Below the pieces are notes generated by a model. The model saw only the letters and a program-made list of their open reading frames with translations. It searched no databases and was not told where the DNA came from. 64,000 bases of DNA from Ampullaceana balthica (taxonomy: Eukaryota; Mollusca; Gastropoda; Lymnaeidae), in NCBI GenBank assembly GCA_944989445.1, contig CALYLW010000993.1:288001-352000 (forward strand). The letters run 5' to 3'. Position numbers and translations under genes: made by a program. This document shows positions 36,903 to 48,337 of the stretch, piece after piece (the first letter of the stretch is position 1; each line of letters opens with the position of its first letter).

Positions 36903-37049
36903 TGTATTTAAAGGACTATAAGACACACTTTTTTCTTAGAAAAATTACTCCCGAAATTCAGGTGTGTCTTATACTCGAAATGAATGTGTTAAAAATTAAA
37001 ATGTTATTTAAAAAAAATTTATAAACAATTAATCTGCCTTGTATAGTCC
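36903..37049. repeat. Foldback sequence upstream of ITFG2
   Basis: ATAAGACACAC (36918-36928) pairs with GTGTGTCTTAT (36962-36972), and GGACTATA (36913-36920) with TATAGTCC (37042-37049). It starts about 60 bp before the ITFG2 start codon, so it could lie in the 5' UTR or promoter. Probably a MITE; no target duplication is clear. Confidence 0.5.
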
Positions 37050-37218
37050 ATAAAATAATAATATGGTGATCTAGATACGCCCCGTGGCGTAGCATACTCT
37101 GCAGACTTGCTCATGGATAGTGCAAAGAAAGGGGGGACACAAACTACAGCACGAAGAAATCAAAATAACGCGAGTGAACGTCGGTGGGGGGAACCACCGA
37201 TGCATTGTTGGTCTCGAG

Positions 37219-37453
37219 TAGGTATGTACCGGATTCAAATTTTTGAAATCCGGCCGAAGCCAGATTCATGAAGTAAATCCGATCGGAGCCGAAGCCAGTT
37301 TTGTAAAAATTGCCGGATTCCAGAAATATTAAATTTATATATATTTTATCGCTAAACCGGCCAGCCAGATTGGGGCCGATTTATGAAGAAAATTTCTGCC
37401 GGAGCCCCATTCCGGATTTGCAGTAGCCGGAACCAAAATCCGGTACACCCCTA
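37219..37453. mobile_element. hAT MITE nested in Helitron H3
   Basis: Ends TAGGTATGTACCGGATT / TAGGGGTGTACCGGATT; flanks GTCTCGAG (37211-37218) and GTCTTGAG (37454-37461). Interior is built of repeated CCGGATT/CCGGA words. A fragment of the same family (TTCGGTACACCCCTA) is at 5055-5070. Confidence 0.85.
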
Positions 37454-37618
37454 GTCTTGAGACATTGGCACTGCGGTTATCTACCTGCCCACCACCCTAG
37501 ATTGCCAACCATAAACTGTGATTGGCCGACCCTAGCGAGGGTCAGCCATGTTCTCAAAAAGGGGGAAAAGAACAGGGCACAAACACACATTTTAAAAAAA
37601 TTAAAAAATAATGTTTTT

Positions 37619-37680
37619 GCTGGGGCTTGAACCCAGGACCTTCTGCATGTAAGGCGGACATGATAACCACTACACTACAA
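37619..37680 (-). other. tRNA-Val-like segment inside Helitron
   Basis: Minus strand: TAGTGTAGTGGTTATCATG, then a loop reading CCTTACA (anticodon TAC would be Val), then CCTGGGTTCAAGCCCC. The best preserved of the three relics, but without a matching acceptor stem. Confidence 0.6.
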
Positions 37681-37998
37681 ATCACATGTTATTCAGTGAA
37701 GGAACAACGCAACTGAACGCAAGAACCATTGTTGGTCTCGAGACATGCCCCTCTCTCCACCACCTCCGCTTGCCAAGCATAAAGTGATTGGTCGACACTA
37801 GCCAGGGACATTCATCATGCTTATTTGCACATACTCGCTCTTGCTTTGGTGAATTATATATATATATATAGATAATACTCTTTCTTACAGTTTACTGGGC
37901 TTTTTTTTTCATTTTTAAACATTGAAATATTAAGGGCACAAAGCTGAAATTGGGTTAGGGATTCCAAATTGTTATCTAAAATAAAAAGGCAAGCTATA

Positions 37999-39337
37999 GG
38001 GTAAAGAGGGGTAATAAGCCCCAGGTTTTCAACATGTTTTATTTTTTTCCAGTTGAAATCAATAAATATGATTACATTCAAACAAGTAATGCTTTTAAGA
38101 CATAGGCAACCCATATTTCTATAAGGAACATTTTTTATTCAACATAATTATGAAGCAATATAGAAAAAATATACCAAAAAGTTAGACATATCCATTTATG
38201 AAACGTATCCGAAATGGGGGCAATAAGCCTCAATTGCAGTTGACAACTCTCATTGGTCCACTCCATGTCTTAAATATAAGCCTCTTCTTGGATTTCTATG
38301 CATTTAACATGGAACCAAATGTTTTCTATCCCTCTTTTTTGTGTCTTGTTGTCAGTGACGATGTCTGTTTCATCACAGATAAATTTCTGACTGGGGTGAC
38401 CACATAATTTCCGCATCCTGTTAAGTGTTCTTGTGTAGTTCAAACCTTTTCTCAATAACCAATAGGTCCTCAGCTTTAGACCTTGCATAGTGCTGTTTTT
38501 CTTGGGAGCACTGTTGGATGATGCCTCGGAGAGCCTCACAACCAGTCAAGACTAGGTCGACGATCCACGAATTGCAACTAATTGATCTATTATCAAAATT
38601 GCAAAAATAAATTAAAAAAAAATTATTTCCACAAATTATTAAATTTTGGTTTCATTTTAAAGCATTTATTAATATTGTTTGTTAATATTTTTTTTAAAGT
38701 TGGGGGCATTAAGCCCCAGGATTTTCATAAATTAATTTAAACACGCTAATTAATGAGCAACTGGACCAAAGGCCTCTCACAAATGCTCTCCATTCAAAAT
38801 AATACAGGAAAGGTTTACATTTATGTTAATATTAGAGCTCTTTAATAAACAATTTAAAATCCTTCATCCAAGACCCACTTTATTTTGCAAAAACAAATGG
38901 CTTCCTCATTAGCAGAACATGGCCTACAAATATCAGTTTTTAACTAAAAAATGACATACACAGATTGTTAAAACTGAAAAAGAGGTACTTACATAGTATA
39001 GATGTACTTGTAACTAGAGGGAAATTTGAAAATCTCAGCTTAAAAATATGTTTTCATGATCAAAACAAAGATGACCCGACTGAGCAAAAGTTTAAAGACA
39101 CGTTTGAATGAAACAGGAAACTGCGGAAAAAAATCACTCTCATACAAAGATGAACAGTTATAATCAATGCCATAGGCTAGAAACACAAATATGGTTGTAA
39201 ATTATTCCCTGATTATTTAGATTCTTTCCACCATGTAGGCAAGAGCTTAGTGTCTCTCTTTCTTTACAAAATAGCATCAACCATTTTAGTCAATGACCCC
39301 AGTAAGTGGGGCCTATTACTATTACTCCTCTTTGCCC
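37999..39337. mobile_element. Decayed TA/TATA-target DNA transposon, copy A
   Basis: Ends GGGTAAAGAGGGGTAATAAG and, on the other strand, GGGCAAAGAGGAGTAATAGT; both flanked by TATA (37995-37998 and 39338-39341). The 1339-bp body matches copy B (40755-42133) in inverted orientation. A minus-strand fragment near 38270-38540 reads FICDETDIVTDN; copy B reads FIGDETNFVT. A DETN box is typical of pogo-like transposases around the first catalytic Asp (inference). Confidence 0.7.
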
Positions 39338-40475
39338 TATACTATATATGCATTCATCAAAGTCCTTCTTTGATGAAGGAGTAAGTCCTTCTCTGATGAA
39401 GGAGTAAGACCTACTCATTACATTTGAAACTGCATAAATTTATCCTATTTCTTTGTTCACTGAATTGAAGAAATTAAAAAAAAATATAAATATAGCAATT
39501 AATTCTGCGTTCTCTCCCCCTTTTTTTTTCGAAAAGAGTGTGCTTCCTTTGTTTTTGTTTTTTATGTAATTATGCAAACATTACATAAGCCTATATAATA
39601 TTTACAGAAAATAATAAATTAAATTAAAAAAAATACGGGGTGCAGATTGGGGAGGGGCACCCTTCCCCAAATTTTTTAAATTAAAATTTTAAGAATATGG
39701 GAGGGTTTTCCCTTCCCCTACCAAACTTTTTAAGGATGGTATTATTTCATTTGCGGGATTTTAAAGAAGTGATGAAATTTACACGCGCGTTTAGCTACGA
39801 ATCGCAGGTCACTTTCTGTATTCTATCTCCAGGCCCTAACATCGCAGTAAGTTAGAAAGTTAAATATATCACTTTTTTTCTTGGTTATCTTAAAATGTCG
39901 GTAAATTTTTGCTGATGCCCTTTTCATAATCCTCTATTACCCTTGTTATTTTATTTAAATCCTTGTTATTGGCTAAAATTTAAATGACTCACATTCATCC
40001 CATTGCGATGAGACCTTGGGAGAGGCGCAATTGACATTTACAATTGGTCAACCTGCCCATTGATATTTTTATAGTTAGTCACTCGTTATCAATTTTCGCC
40101 ATTTAATTGAATGTACCAACCAAACAGATTAACGGCTCCCCTAACGCAGGGGACGCAGAAACTGTGAGTACCTTTTTTTTCTTCACTTGTATCGCATTTT
40201 TCAAAATCACGGCGTCGATTAAAAAACAAACCACCCCGAAAATTTGAGAATCTTTACCCCAACCCCACCCCCTCTTTTTTATTTCTTCGCATTTTGCTGG
40301 TTTTCAATATCACGGCTTCCTTAAAAATCCCGCACAATTTAGAAACTCCACCCCTCCCCCACTATTTTTTTCTTCACATTCTCGCTGCTTTTTCAAAATC
40401 GCTGTGTCCATTCCCCCCTCCCCCCCCCAAAATCCCTCTAAAACGCACTACTTTTCCCCTAGGTCACATGCCTTA
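39338..40475. other. No gene; low-complexity and tandem sequence
   Basis: Contains C-rich and poly-T runs and, at about 40165-40460, three diverged ~95-bp tandem units, each with TTTTTTCTTC(A/G)C..., a central AAAATC(A/G)C(G/T)G motif and a C-rich end. No exon. Confidence 0.45.
40165..40460. repeat. Three diverged ~95-bp tandem units
   Basis: Units share 'cttca/g ... tttttcaaaatcacggc ... aaaatt/cc ... ccc' in the same order at about 40165, 40270 and 40365. They abut the left end of the 5.7-kb transposon. Confidence 0.55.
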
Positions 40476-40754
40476 GGGGCTGTCCATAAATTACGTCAAC
40501 AGTTTTTTGGCGATTTTTACCCCCCCCCCTTTACCCCTTGTCAACAACTTGTCAAACTTCCATAGACCCCCCCCCTATAAAATTATGTCAACATTTGACA
40601 AAAAAAAATAAATAAAAAATAATAAAAAGAAAAATGTTTAGAAAAACAAAGTTTAATAAACTTTTAACTTATGACATATTTCCAATTCATAACTACAAAG
40701 GCTTACACTAAACAGAAAAGAGATTACAGGGTTTACAAAAATGTTTACACATTA

Positions 40755-42133
40755 GGGTAAAGCAGGGTAATAGGCCCCGTGGGGCAATAGGCTCCACTTA
40801 CTGGGGTCATTGAGTAAAATGCTTGATGCTAAGAAAGGCATTAAGCTCTACATGTTGGAAAGAAACTAAATAATCAGGGAATAATTTAAAACAAAACTTG
40901 GGTTTCTCGCCGAAGGCATTGACTATACTATAACTTTGCATATTTGTATGAGTGAATTTTTTCTGCAGTTTCCTGTTTTATTCAAACATGTCTTAAAACT
41001 TTTGCTCAGTTGGGACATCTTTGTTTTGGTAATAAAAGAATATTTTTAAGCTGAGATTTTCAAATTTCTCTCAGTTACAAGTAAATCTATGCTAAGTAAG
41101 TACCTTTTTTCACCTTTAACAATCTGGGTATATCATTTTTTTAGTAAAATTACTGATATTTGTAGACAAGTGCTGCTACAAAGGAAGCAATGTTTAAAAA
41201 ATAAATAAAACAGGTCTTAGGTGAAGGATTTTTCGTGTACTATTTTGAATGGAGAGCATTTGTAAGAGGAATTTGGTCCAGTTTTTCAATAATTAGTTTG
41301 TTTAAATTAATTTATGAAAATCCTGGAGCTTAATGATAATGCCCCCCAAATTAAATTAAAAAAAAAGTGAAAACCACAAAAACAATATTGATAAAACAAG
41401 AAATTTCATGTTTTAAACTAAAAAACAATATTAAGAAATGTTTTAAAATGAAAACAAAAATTAATGACTCATGGAAATAATTTTAAAAATGTGTTTTTGA
41501 AATTTTTATTATAGATCCATTAGTCACAATTTATGGATCGTTGACCTAGTCTTGACTAGTTTTGAGGCTTTCTGAGGCACGATCCAACAGTAATCCTTAG
41601 AGAAACAGAGCACTATGCAAGGGCTAAAGCTGAGGACCTTTGGGTCATTGAGAAATGCTTTGAACTATACAAGAATACTTATCAGGATGTGGAAATGATG
41701 TGGTCACCCCAGTCAGAAATTTATCGGTGATGAAACCAATTTCGTCACTTACTTACAACAGGACACAAAAAAGGGTGAACCAAAGCATTTAGTACCATGT
41801 TAAAGGCATAGAAATCCTATAAGAGGCTTATATTTAAGACATAGAGTGGACCAATGAGAGTTGTCAACAGCCACTGTGAAAATGTTTACCTTCTACAAAA
41901 TGGGGCTTATTGCTCCCATTTCGGTTAAGTTTCATAAATGGATATGTCAAACTTTTTAGTATATTTTTGCTATTTTGCTTCATAATTATGTTGAATACAA
42001 ATTTTCCCTTATAGAAATATAGGTTGCCTATGACTTAAAAGCATTAGTTGTTTGAATGTAATAATATTTTTTGATTTCAAAGGAAAAAAAGAAAACATGT
42101 TGAAAACCTGAGGCTTATTACCTCTCTTTACCC
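40755..42133. mobile_element. Decayed TA/TATA-target DNA transposon, copy B
   Basis: Ends GGGTAAAGCAGGGTAATAGG and, on the other strand, GGGTAAAGAGAGGTAATAAG. The body is homologous to copy A (37999-39337) but inverted. The flanks (ATTA / AACA) show no duplication. Inserted in the 5.7-kb transposon downstream of its gene. Confidence 0.7.
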
Positions 42134-42311
42134 AACATCTTTAAATTATGAACATATTTCAAATTAATATAACATTTTAAATTTTAAAGACAATTAAAAT
42201 ATTTACAAAGACTTGTTCTAACTTCAAGCAGAAATGAGATTAAAAATTTAAACTCTAAATACACCTTTAATGTATATATTAAACATATTTTTTTACAAAC
42301 AAATCCAAATC

Positions 42312-44747
42312 CTATATCTTAGCCTCTATATCTTCCCATGGAGATGTCAAATGTTCCTCAATTGTTATTATTGGCATAGGTTCTGGCTGAATACTTTCTT
42401 GTGGAACCGAAACACCAGACAAGTCAACATTTTCTTCATCTAGCCATTCTGCACTGAACATCTCTCCATAAGCAATAATTGCCATGAGCCCTCTCTGTCT
42501 TTTGGCTGCCACTCGCATTGGACGAATTCTTTGCTGTTGGGGTGCATGTAGTATTTGACTGGGCCCAGGCATACAGCGTCGGTGCTGTTGAATGTGCTTC
42601 TTTAACATGGCTTGCGAAGCAACATAAAGGTGACAGATTTTACAGATCCGTTTAAACATTAGCAACTGAATAGATGGACAATATATATCATATGGAAGAA
42701 TTTTGAATGCTTTTGCTGATCTAGGTAGTAATTTTTCAACTTTCACAGACTGATTGAAGAAAAGAGATGGAAATCTATGTGAGTTTATATCAGATACTTC
42801 TGGTGCTTTAAGGCCCTCATTAGTTTGGCAGATTGGAATTGGCGGGGGGATAAATCGATCAGCAATAATATCAAAGTACGAGCTTTTAATCGGTTGGCAA
42901 CAAGTTTAATCACAACATTTGACAATTTGTAGAAAGTACTGACTTGTCCTTACATTTTTTGGTACCAAACTTGATCTTTGATAATTACATTTTCAACTTC
43001 AAGCTCAGACTTTTCAGGCACAATATATTCAGCCACTGCTGGAAAATTGTCTATGCTTACTTGCTTCCATATTTCTGACAATGTTTCGCCAGCATATTTG
43101 AAGTTTAATTTTTCCAACTCTTCATCAATTGTTCGACCTTGTGTGTCGAGGTGGCTTCCAAAATGTTCATGTGGCAAAATTAGTCCCGACAGTTCTCGAC
43201 TAAGAGGAGCCATTCGCCTTTCTACTCGATCAAACGCACTTCTACCAGGCGCATTTGTTGCTACAAACATTGCATCAATGTTCTGCTTCACAAAATGATG
43301 GATGGCCACATCAATAACTTTTTGATACCTTGGATTTTCATCAGGTCCACCATCCACAGACATAATAAGAATCGGTTTGATCATCTTGTTGCTTGGATCC
43401 TTTGTAACAATGTCAAACTCTTCCAATTCAAGTAGCCTTTCATAGTCCAGTCCATGGCTATAAGCTGAGGATGAGCAATGTTTGCCTGATCTGATGGCTA
43501 TGTAAGTTGGGCCTGCATATGTTACAGCTTCGGGTTTACCTAAACCGACTTTTTGGATTTCAATGCCAGCATAAACAGATGGTATGAGTTTGTGTCTAGA
43601 TGCTACTACCCAGTCATGATCAGGCAATGTAACGCGGTATTCGACATGCATTAAAAGTGGAGCTTGCTTGTTAGCTGCTGTCAATCCAATGGGGACTCTG
43701 GCTTTGTTATCTTGACTGATGAAGCATACTTCTTTAGGTCCCAACAAAGAAGCCACTTCTTCTAGGTGATTCAAAGTAGCTGTACAAAACCTACCATCAA
43801 TGTGTTTTGAGTGTAAATCATTTTGTGCTCGAATTAACTTCACTGGCACAGTTGTTACATGGCATTTGCCTTCCGATGATAAACTTCGTTTTGGCAAAAG
43901 CCAAGTAGTATAAACAGCGCTTCCACTTATTTGTAAACCTTGAATCTTTAATTGTTCTGTCAAATCATCAAGATTTCTAACACTACGATAAATATCACTC
44001 TGTCTTTTGTCGTGAGCAGCAGACCCATACAATGCAATGTCAACAATGGTTTTTAAAAGGAGCGGCTGATCTTCTTCAATTGTTGGTCGACCAGCTTTCT
44101 GTCGGATCTTTAATTTGCTGCTAACGTCAGGATTTTCAGCACAAATTTGCGCTAAAGTTTCTTTTTTCGGTATATCTTCTGTTTTCTTGTTCATATTTCT
44201 TTCTTTTCAGTTTTTTTTCCAGCTCATCAACCTTAATTTTTTTTCCTTTTAGTTCCTTTTCCTGATCTGAACTTAAAACACCACTTTCTTTTCGTTTATA
44301 CAAACCAATCAAATCGGTCTTGAAGATGCTTATCTGACTCAGTAATTTACCTTGTACTTTTGCTTTGTATTTTACAGATTTTTCATCACAAGTAGTACTT
44401 GATGGACAAGCTTCTAAATCGATTTCTATGTGGTCTTGTTGAATGGTTTGTGTTTGATGTTTCACAACTTCTTTTTCAATTTTTACATGTGTGGCTGCTA
44501 TTTTAGGAAGGACATCTACACTCTTCATAGACTGGCCTGCCCAGAAGCTCATTAATGTTGCCTTACTTTTCTGTGCTAAGGCGGCATAACTATTCAATAA
44601 CGAATCTACTTTTGTTGGCAAATCATCCTCTTTTTTCAATTTATTCCAAATTTCAGTTACTTCTCTTTGAGAGTCTTGCTTGCGCTTGTTGAGAAATGCC
44701 TTCAAATATCCTTCATACAACAACTTGTGAAAGTTTGGTTTCTCCAT
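42312..44747 (-). pseudogene. Putative transposase of an uncharacterised family, broken in three places
   Basis: Three minus-strand blocks form one protein of about 800 residues. Block 1 (44747-44136) starts MEKPNFHKLLYEGYLKAFL and ends in a Lys-rich coiled coil; block 2 (about 44194-42950) has the core: ICFISQDN-like ending in ARVPIGLTAANKQAPL, YAGPTYIAIRSGKH, SVDGGPDENPRYQKVI, FVATNAPGRSAFDRVERRM and LILPHEHFGSHLD; block 3 (about 42935-42312) has FIPPPIPIC, LPYDIYCPSIQ and a CKICHLYVASQAMLKKHIQQH-like C2H2 finger. Lesions: a frame change in the A-rich run near 44195-44215, another near 42945, and a TAA near 42904. Proteins with this core are many and unnamed in aphids, Hydra and other invertebrates (recall). 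Asp in SQD, Asp in SVDGG and Glu in RVERR could be a DDE triad; that is a hypothesis. Confidence 0.75.
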
Positions 44748-46158
44748 TGTAAATCTAAAAAAAAATAATTAAGTTATTAATTCAATTGTTGATAAATTTG
44801 TTATTTAAAACAAAAACAAAAAACACAAAACCAGGGAAGAAAAATAATTAGGCCTAGGCCTATTTATCAATATTTCATAATTAATGATAATTCTAAACAT
44901 TCTAGACATGTACTGTATTTTTAAGACTTCAAATAAGGGCCGGAATAAGCCTGCAGTTTTGTCGCGTATTTTATTTCGCTGCTAATTTTATTTTCTCCTG
45001 AGAACTTTCATTTTTAATTTATTAAATGCATTAATATATGTTATATTTTAACTATTACAGCGCTAATTTTTTAGTTTTTAAAATTTCTCAGGCATTTTTT
45101 TGGCTCTTGTAAATACATTCATTTTGTTTATCTTGCACCTTGCTAGCCAGATTTTTGACCCATGCTAAAATTAATTTACTTACTGAAGAAGTTTTTTAAA
45201 AATTATCCAGGAACCATTCATCTACTTTATTGTTCTAAGAAGATCAATATATATTTTATTGTTCTTACAAGATCAATAAAGATTTTACCTGATATTTAAT
45301 TTTTTATTTCGTTACTAGACGTTTGATTCTTATTTTGTTTGTTTGTACTTGAGAAAATTTTATTCGGCATCTTACTGTGACAACCCGGCAAGTAGGGTGA
45401 TAACAAAAAATAGTTGTATAGTTTATCGTTCGTATCGAGTTTGGATTATGACTATGTATTGTTTAGAGCCGAAAAATGCCTTAGAAATTTAAAAAACTAA
45501 AAAATTAGTACTGTAATAGCAAAAATATAATATATATTAATCATTAATTCGCTGCAAAATAATATAGGTGCCAAAACTGCAAGATTACCCTTTAACTTTA
45601 ATCATTTAATCTTTAAGTTTAGAGTTAGACCGTACGCCATTAGACCTAATCCAATTTCACAGTGAAAGCCAATGATTCAATGATTTCTGATAAAGTCTAG
45701 TATAACCAATAGTGCATTTTATAATTTATATATAGACATTCAAATACATGTAGTGTAATGTAGACTGTGTACTTACATAAATCTTTTTTTGCACAGCAGA
45801 CCAACAAACAACAACTTTGAAAAAATAAGTGTTACCAGTAAACATCTCGTGTGTCTAACACGGGTCTCTAAAAGCACAGCACGGTTTTTAAAAACTAGGA
45901 ATAGGGTTACATCAATTAAAATACTGAAGGTTGGGCGAGTGTGTAACACACGGTTGACAGTCACAGGACTACAAACGCTGTCTAATTTTCATTTGTTAAG
46001 TGAACTTAAGTTAAGTATTAAATTTTTTTTTAAAAGTAACATTGTTGACGTAAACTTTTCTTGACCTCCTCCCTCCCCCTTGTCAACAATTGATCAATTG
46101 TCAAAAATTTTCAGACCCCCTCCCCCCTATTTTGTTGACGTAATTTATGGACAGCCCC

Positions 46159-48337
46159 TTGCCCTTAGGCTTAGGCGCCTTAGCGAAAAATGAGGTGCCC
46201 GGAAATAACCTTATTACTTAATATATATTTTGGGCCTGTCCGGTATAACGATAATTTACCTTATCAAAGAAAATGGTTGGTAATAGTAATTAGTAATAGA
46301 TAATTATTCTAAGACTAAGTGTAATGAATAACTTGGCAAAAAAATATAATAACCAGTAACTAAACTGGGGAAAAGGGTCTGCACACTCCCGCTACAAAGT
46401 GCGGGTATATTTCTATTTTTCTTGTAGTTGTAGTAATTATAATTAAGTAATTTTTAATTAGTAATAGTATAGTGACTTAGTCGTCTTAGTACATAAAATA
46501 AATTAATAATAGTAATAGTGATACGGTACTGATAGTCTGATAGTGTTTTATTTTAGTTTTAGTGTTACTTAGTGTAACTTAGGCTTAGGTCTTCAATTAT
46601 ACTACGGATTAAGCTAAAATATGGATTTCTCCATTTTGACAATGAAATTATAAAACTTAAGAATTCCCGGGTGATACTTAAGTCACCATAATTTATCTGC
46701 TAACCTAATCATAATCAGAACACGAAGTCGGCAAAGGTTTGTCAACAAAATTATCAACATTTAAGTGTACGTTGTCAGTTGTCTGTTCCTACTTAACGAC
46801 ATTACTTTTGCCAATTCCAACACTAATTAAAATTTATGAAATAAATATTAAATTAATTTTAAGGATTTTTTGGTAGCCGATTTTTTTTCTCGTAAGTTTT
46901 GATTTTGTATAATTAAACAAATAATTCAAATATCTTTTAAGAGGTCAAATTATTATGTCGCATAATACTGACAGTTGGTAATTGGAAACAGGAAGTAAAC
47001 ACTTTTTTTCACTCTTAGTAAATAACAATGGCTGACTAAATTATAGACAATTGCTAAGAAGGAATCTTACAACTTAATTTTAAAAAAGGAGTTAATATTC
47101 ACATTTTTACCCTCAATGTGAGTAATACTGTTTATTTGCATTTCATATAGTATTTCTTTTAAAATTTGTAAATAATTTTATTTTAGATATTTTAATTCTA
47201 CAAGTAATTGTTGATAAGGCCTAATTAATCATTAATTAATAATTATTAATGATAATGAGTATGAGATTAATGAGGCTAAAAGTAAAAGTAAAAGTCAGTA
47301 AAAGCCAAGCTCAATGATGCCAATGCTAATTAATTAAGTTAATCACTAAAGAAAGAGTAGTAATGGCAGTCTAAAGTCTAATGGGCAGTCTAATGTCATA
47401 AAATGGGAGTAATTCCTCCTACTAATACTACTCCTAGCCCTATGCCTATGTCTAGCCCTATTGCAAATTGAAATTGTCAAGAGTAAAGAATTTTAATTTA
47501 CATATGACATATGCATTTTAATCAATTCTTTAACTCTAAAGAGCACTTCAAATTAATTGGAAGTACACCAATTTTACCAGCATTGCAATCATACATAATC
47601 ATATTGGCTTCTATTTGTTGGAATTCTATTTTGCATCTCTTTTCTGACTTTTACACAGCATTTCATAATTCAAAATTCTAGAAACTTCCAATTCATGCCT
47701 TTAGCCATTGTTAAAAATCAACAATGCTTGCATCTATTATTCCATGCTATAGGCAGGTCTGGTGGCATTGAACTCAAATGTCTTAATATCACAAGTTCCA
47801 CCTAACCTCTTTTCCCAGCATAATAATAATACATTTTATTGTGCCATCAAACATGCCCCCTCCCAATACCAGTGTACAACTCATAAGCTGTTGTTGCAAA
47901 TCCCATCTAGTTGATCTTCATTTTCATTTAAATGAAACTATTGAAACAGTTTGCCTCCCTCTTTCTTATGAAACATGACATTTTTTACCACACTTCAAAT
48001 GTCACTTTGAACCTCACAGGCTTAAGCCTATTTTTTTTCTCTCAGCATAATACATACATGTGGAGTAGTTGGGGTGGAGCAGTTTTGACAAAAACAAAGG
48101 AAAGCCGTTTGATCTTTGACCCAGAAGTTAAATTTATATATTAGATATGAAAATTAAATATTACTAAAAATGTTAAAGAACATTTATGAACCATTATGTT
48201 TATATCATTATTAGTATTAGTAATAAACTCATCTTTAATATAGCCTATGGCCTATAGCTATAGTTGACATTTTTTAGCTTTAGTATATTTAGGTTTAAAT
48301 TTAATTTATTAGATTTCTTTATTTCTGCTCAGCAATA
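46159..48337. other. DCAF7 upstream region, no gene seen
   Basis: AT-rich. A non-coding first exon of DCAF7 is likely here, because the first coding exon is preceded by a good acceptor (TTTCTGCTCAG at 48323-48332). I cannot place that exon or the promoter. TAATTATTAAT-rich stretches near 47220-47260 are low-complexity. Confidence 0.4.

Larger units (their letters stand above)
37071..37872 (-). mobile_element. Helitron (copy H3)
   Basis: Minus strand: starts TCTATATATATATATAATTC at 37872 after A, ends with the imperfect GTGGCGTAGC-type hairpin and CTAG at 37074-37071. The base after CTAG is A rather than the usual T. It carries the tRNA-like segment (37619-37680) and a later hAT MITE (37219-37453). 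Non-autonomous. Confidence 0.78.
40476..46158 (-). mobile_element. 5.7-kb DNA transposon of unclear superfamily
   Basis: Long terminal inverted repeats: GGGGCTGTCCATAAATTACG at 40476 and the same word on the minus strand from 46158, both continuing TCAACA. Subterminal parts also match in inverted order (C-rich runs, TTGTCAAC, TATGTCAAC). Inside are a broken gene for an uncharacterised protein (44747-42312) and a later insert, copy B of the TATA-target element (40755-42133). Without that insert the element is about 4.3 kb. The flanks (TGCCTTA left, TTGCCCTTA right) look alike but give no clean target duplication. A short, Zator-like 3-bp duplication (TTA/TTG) is possible but unproven. Confidence 0.8.
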
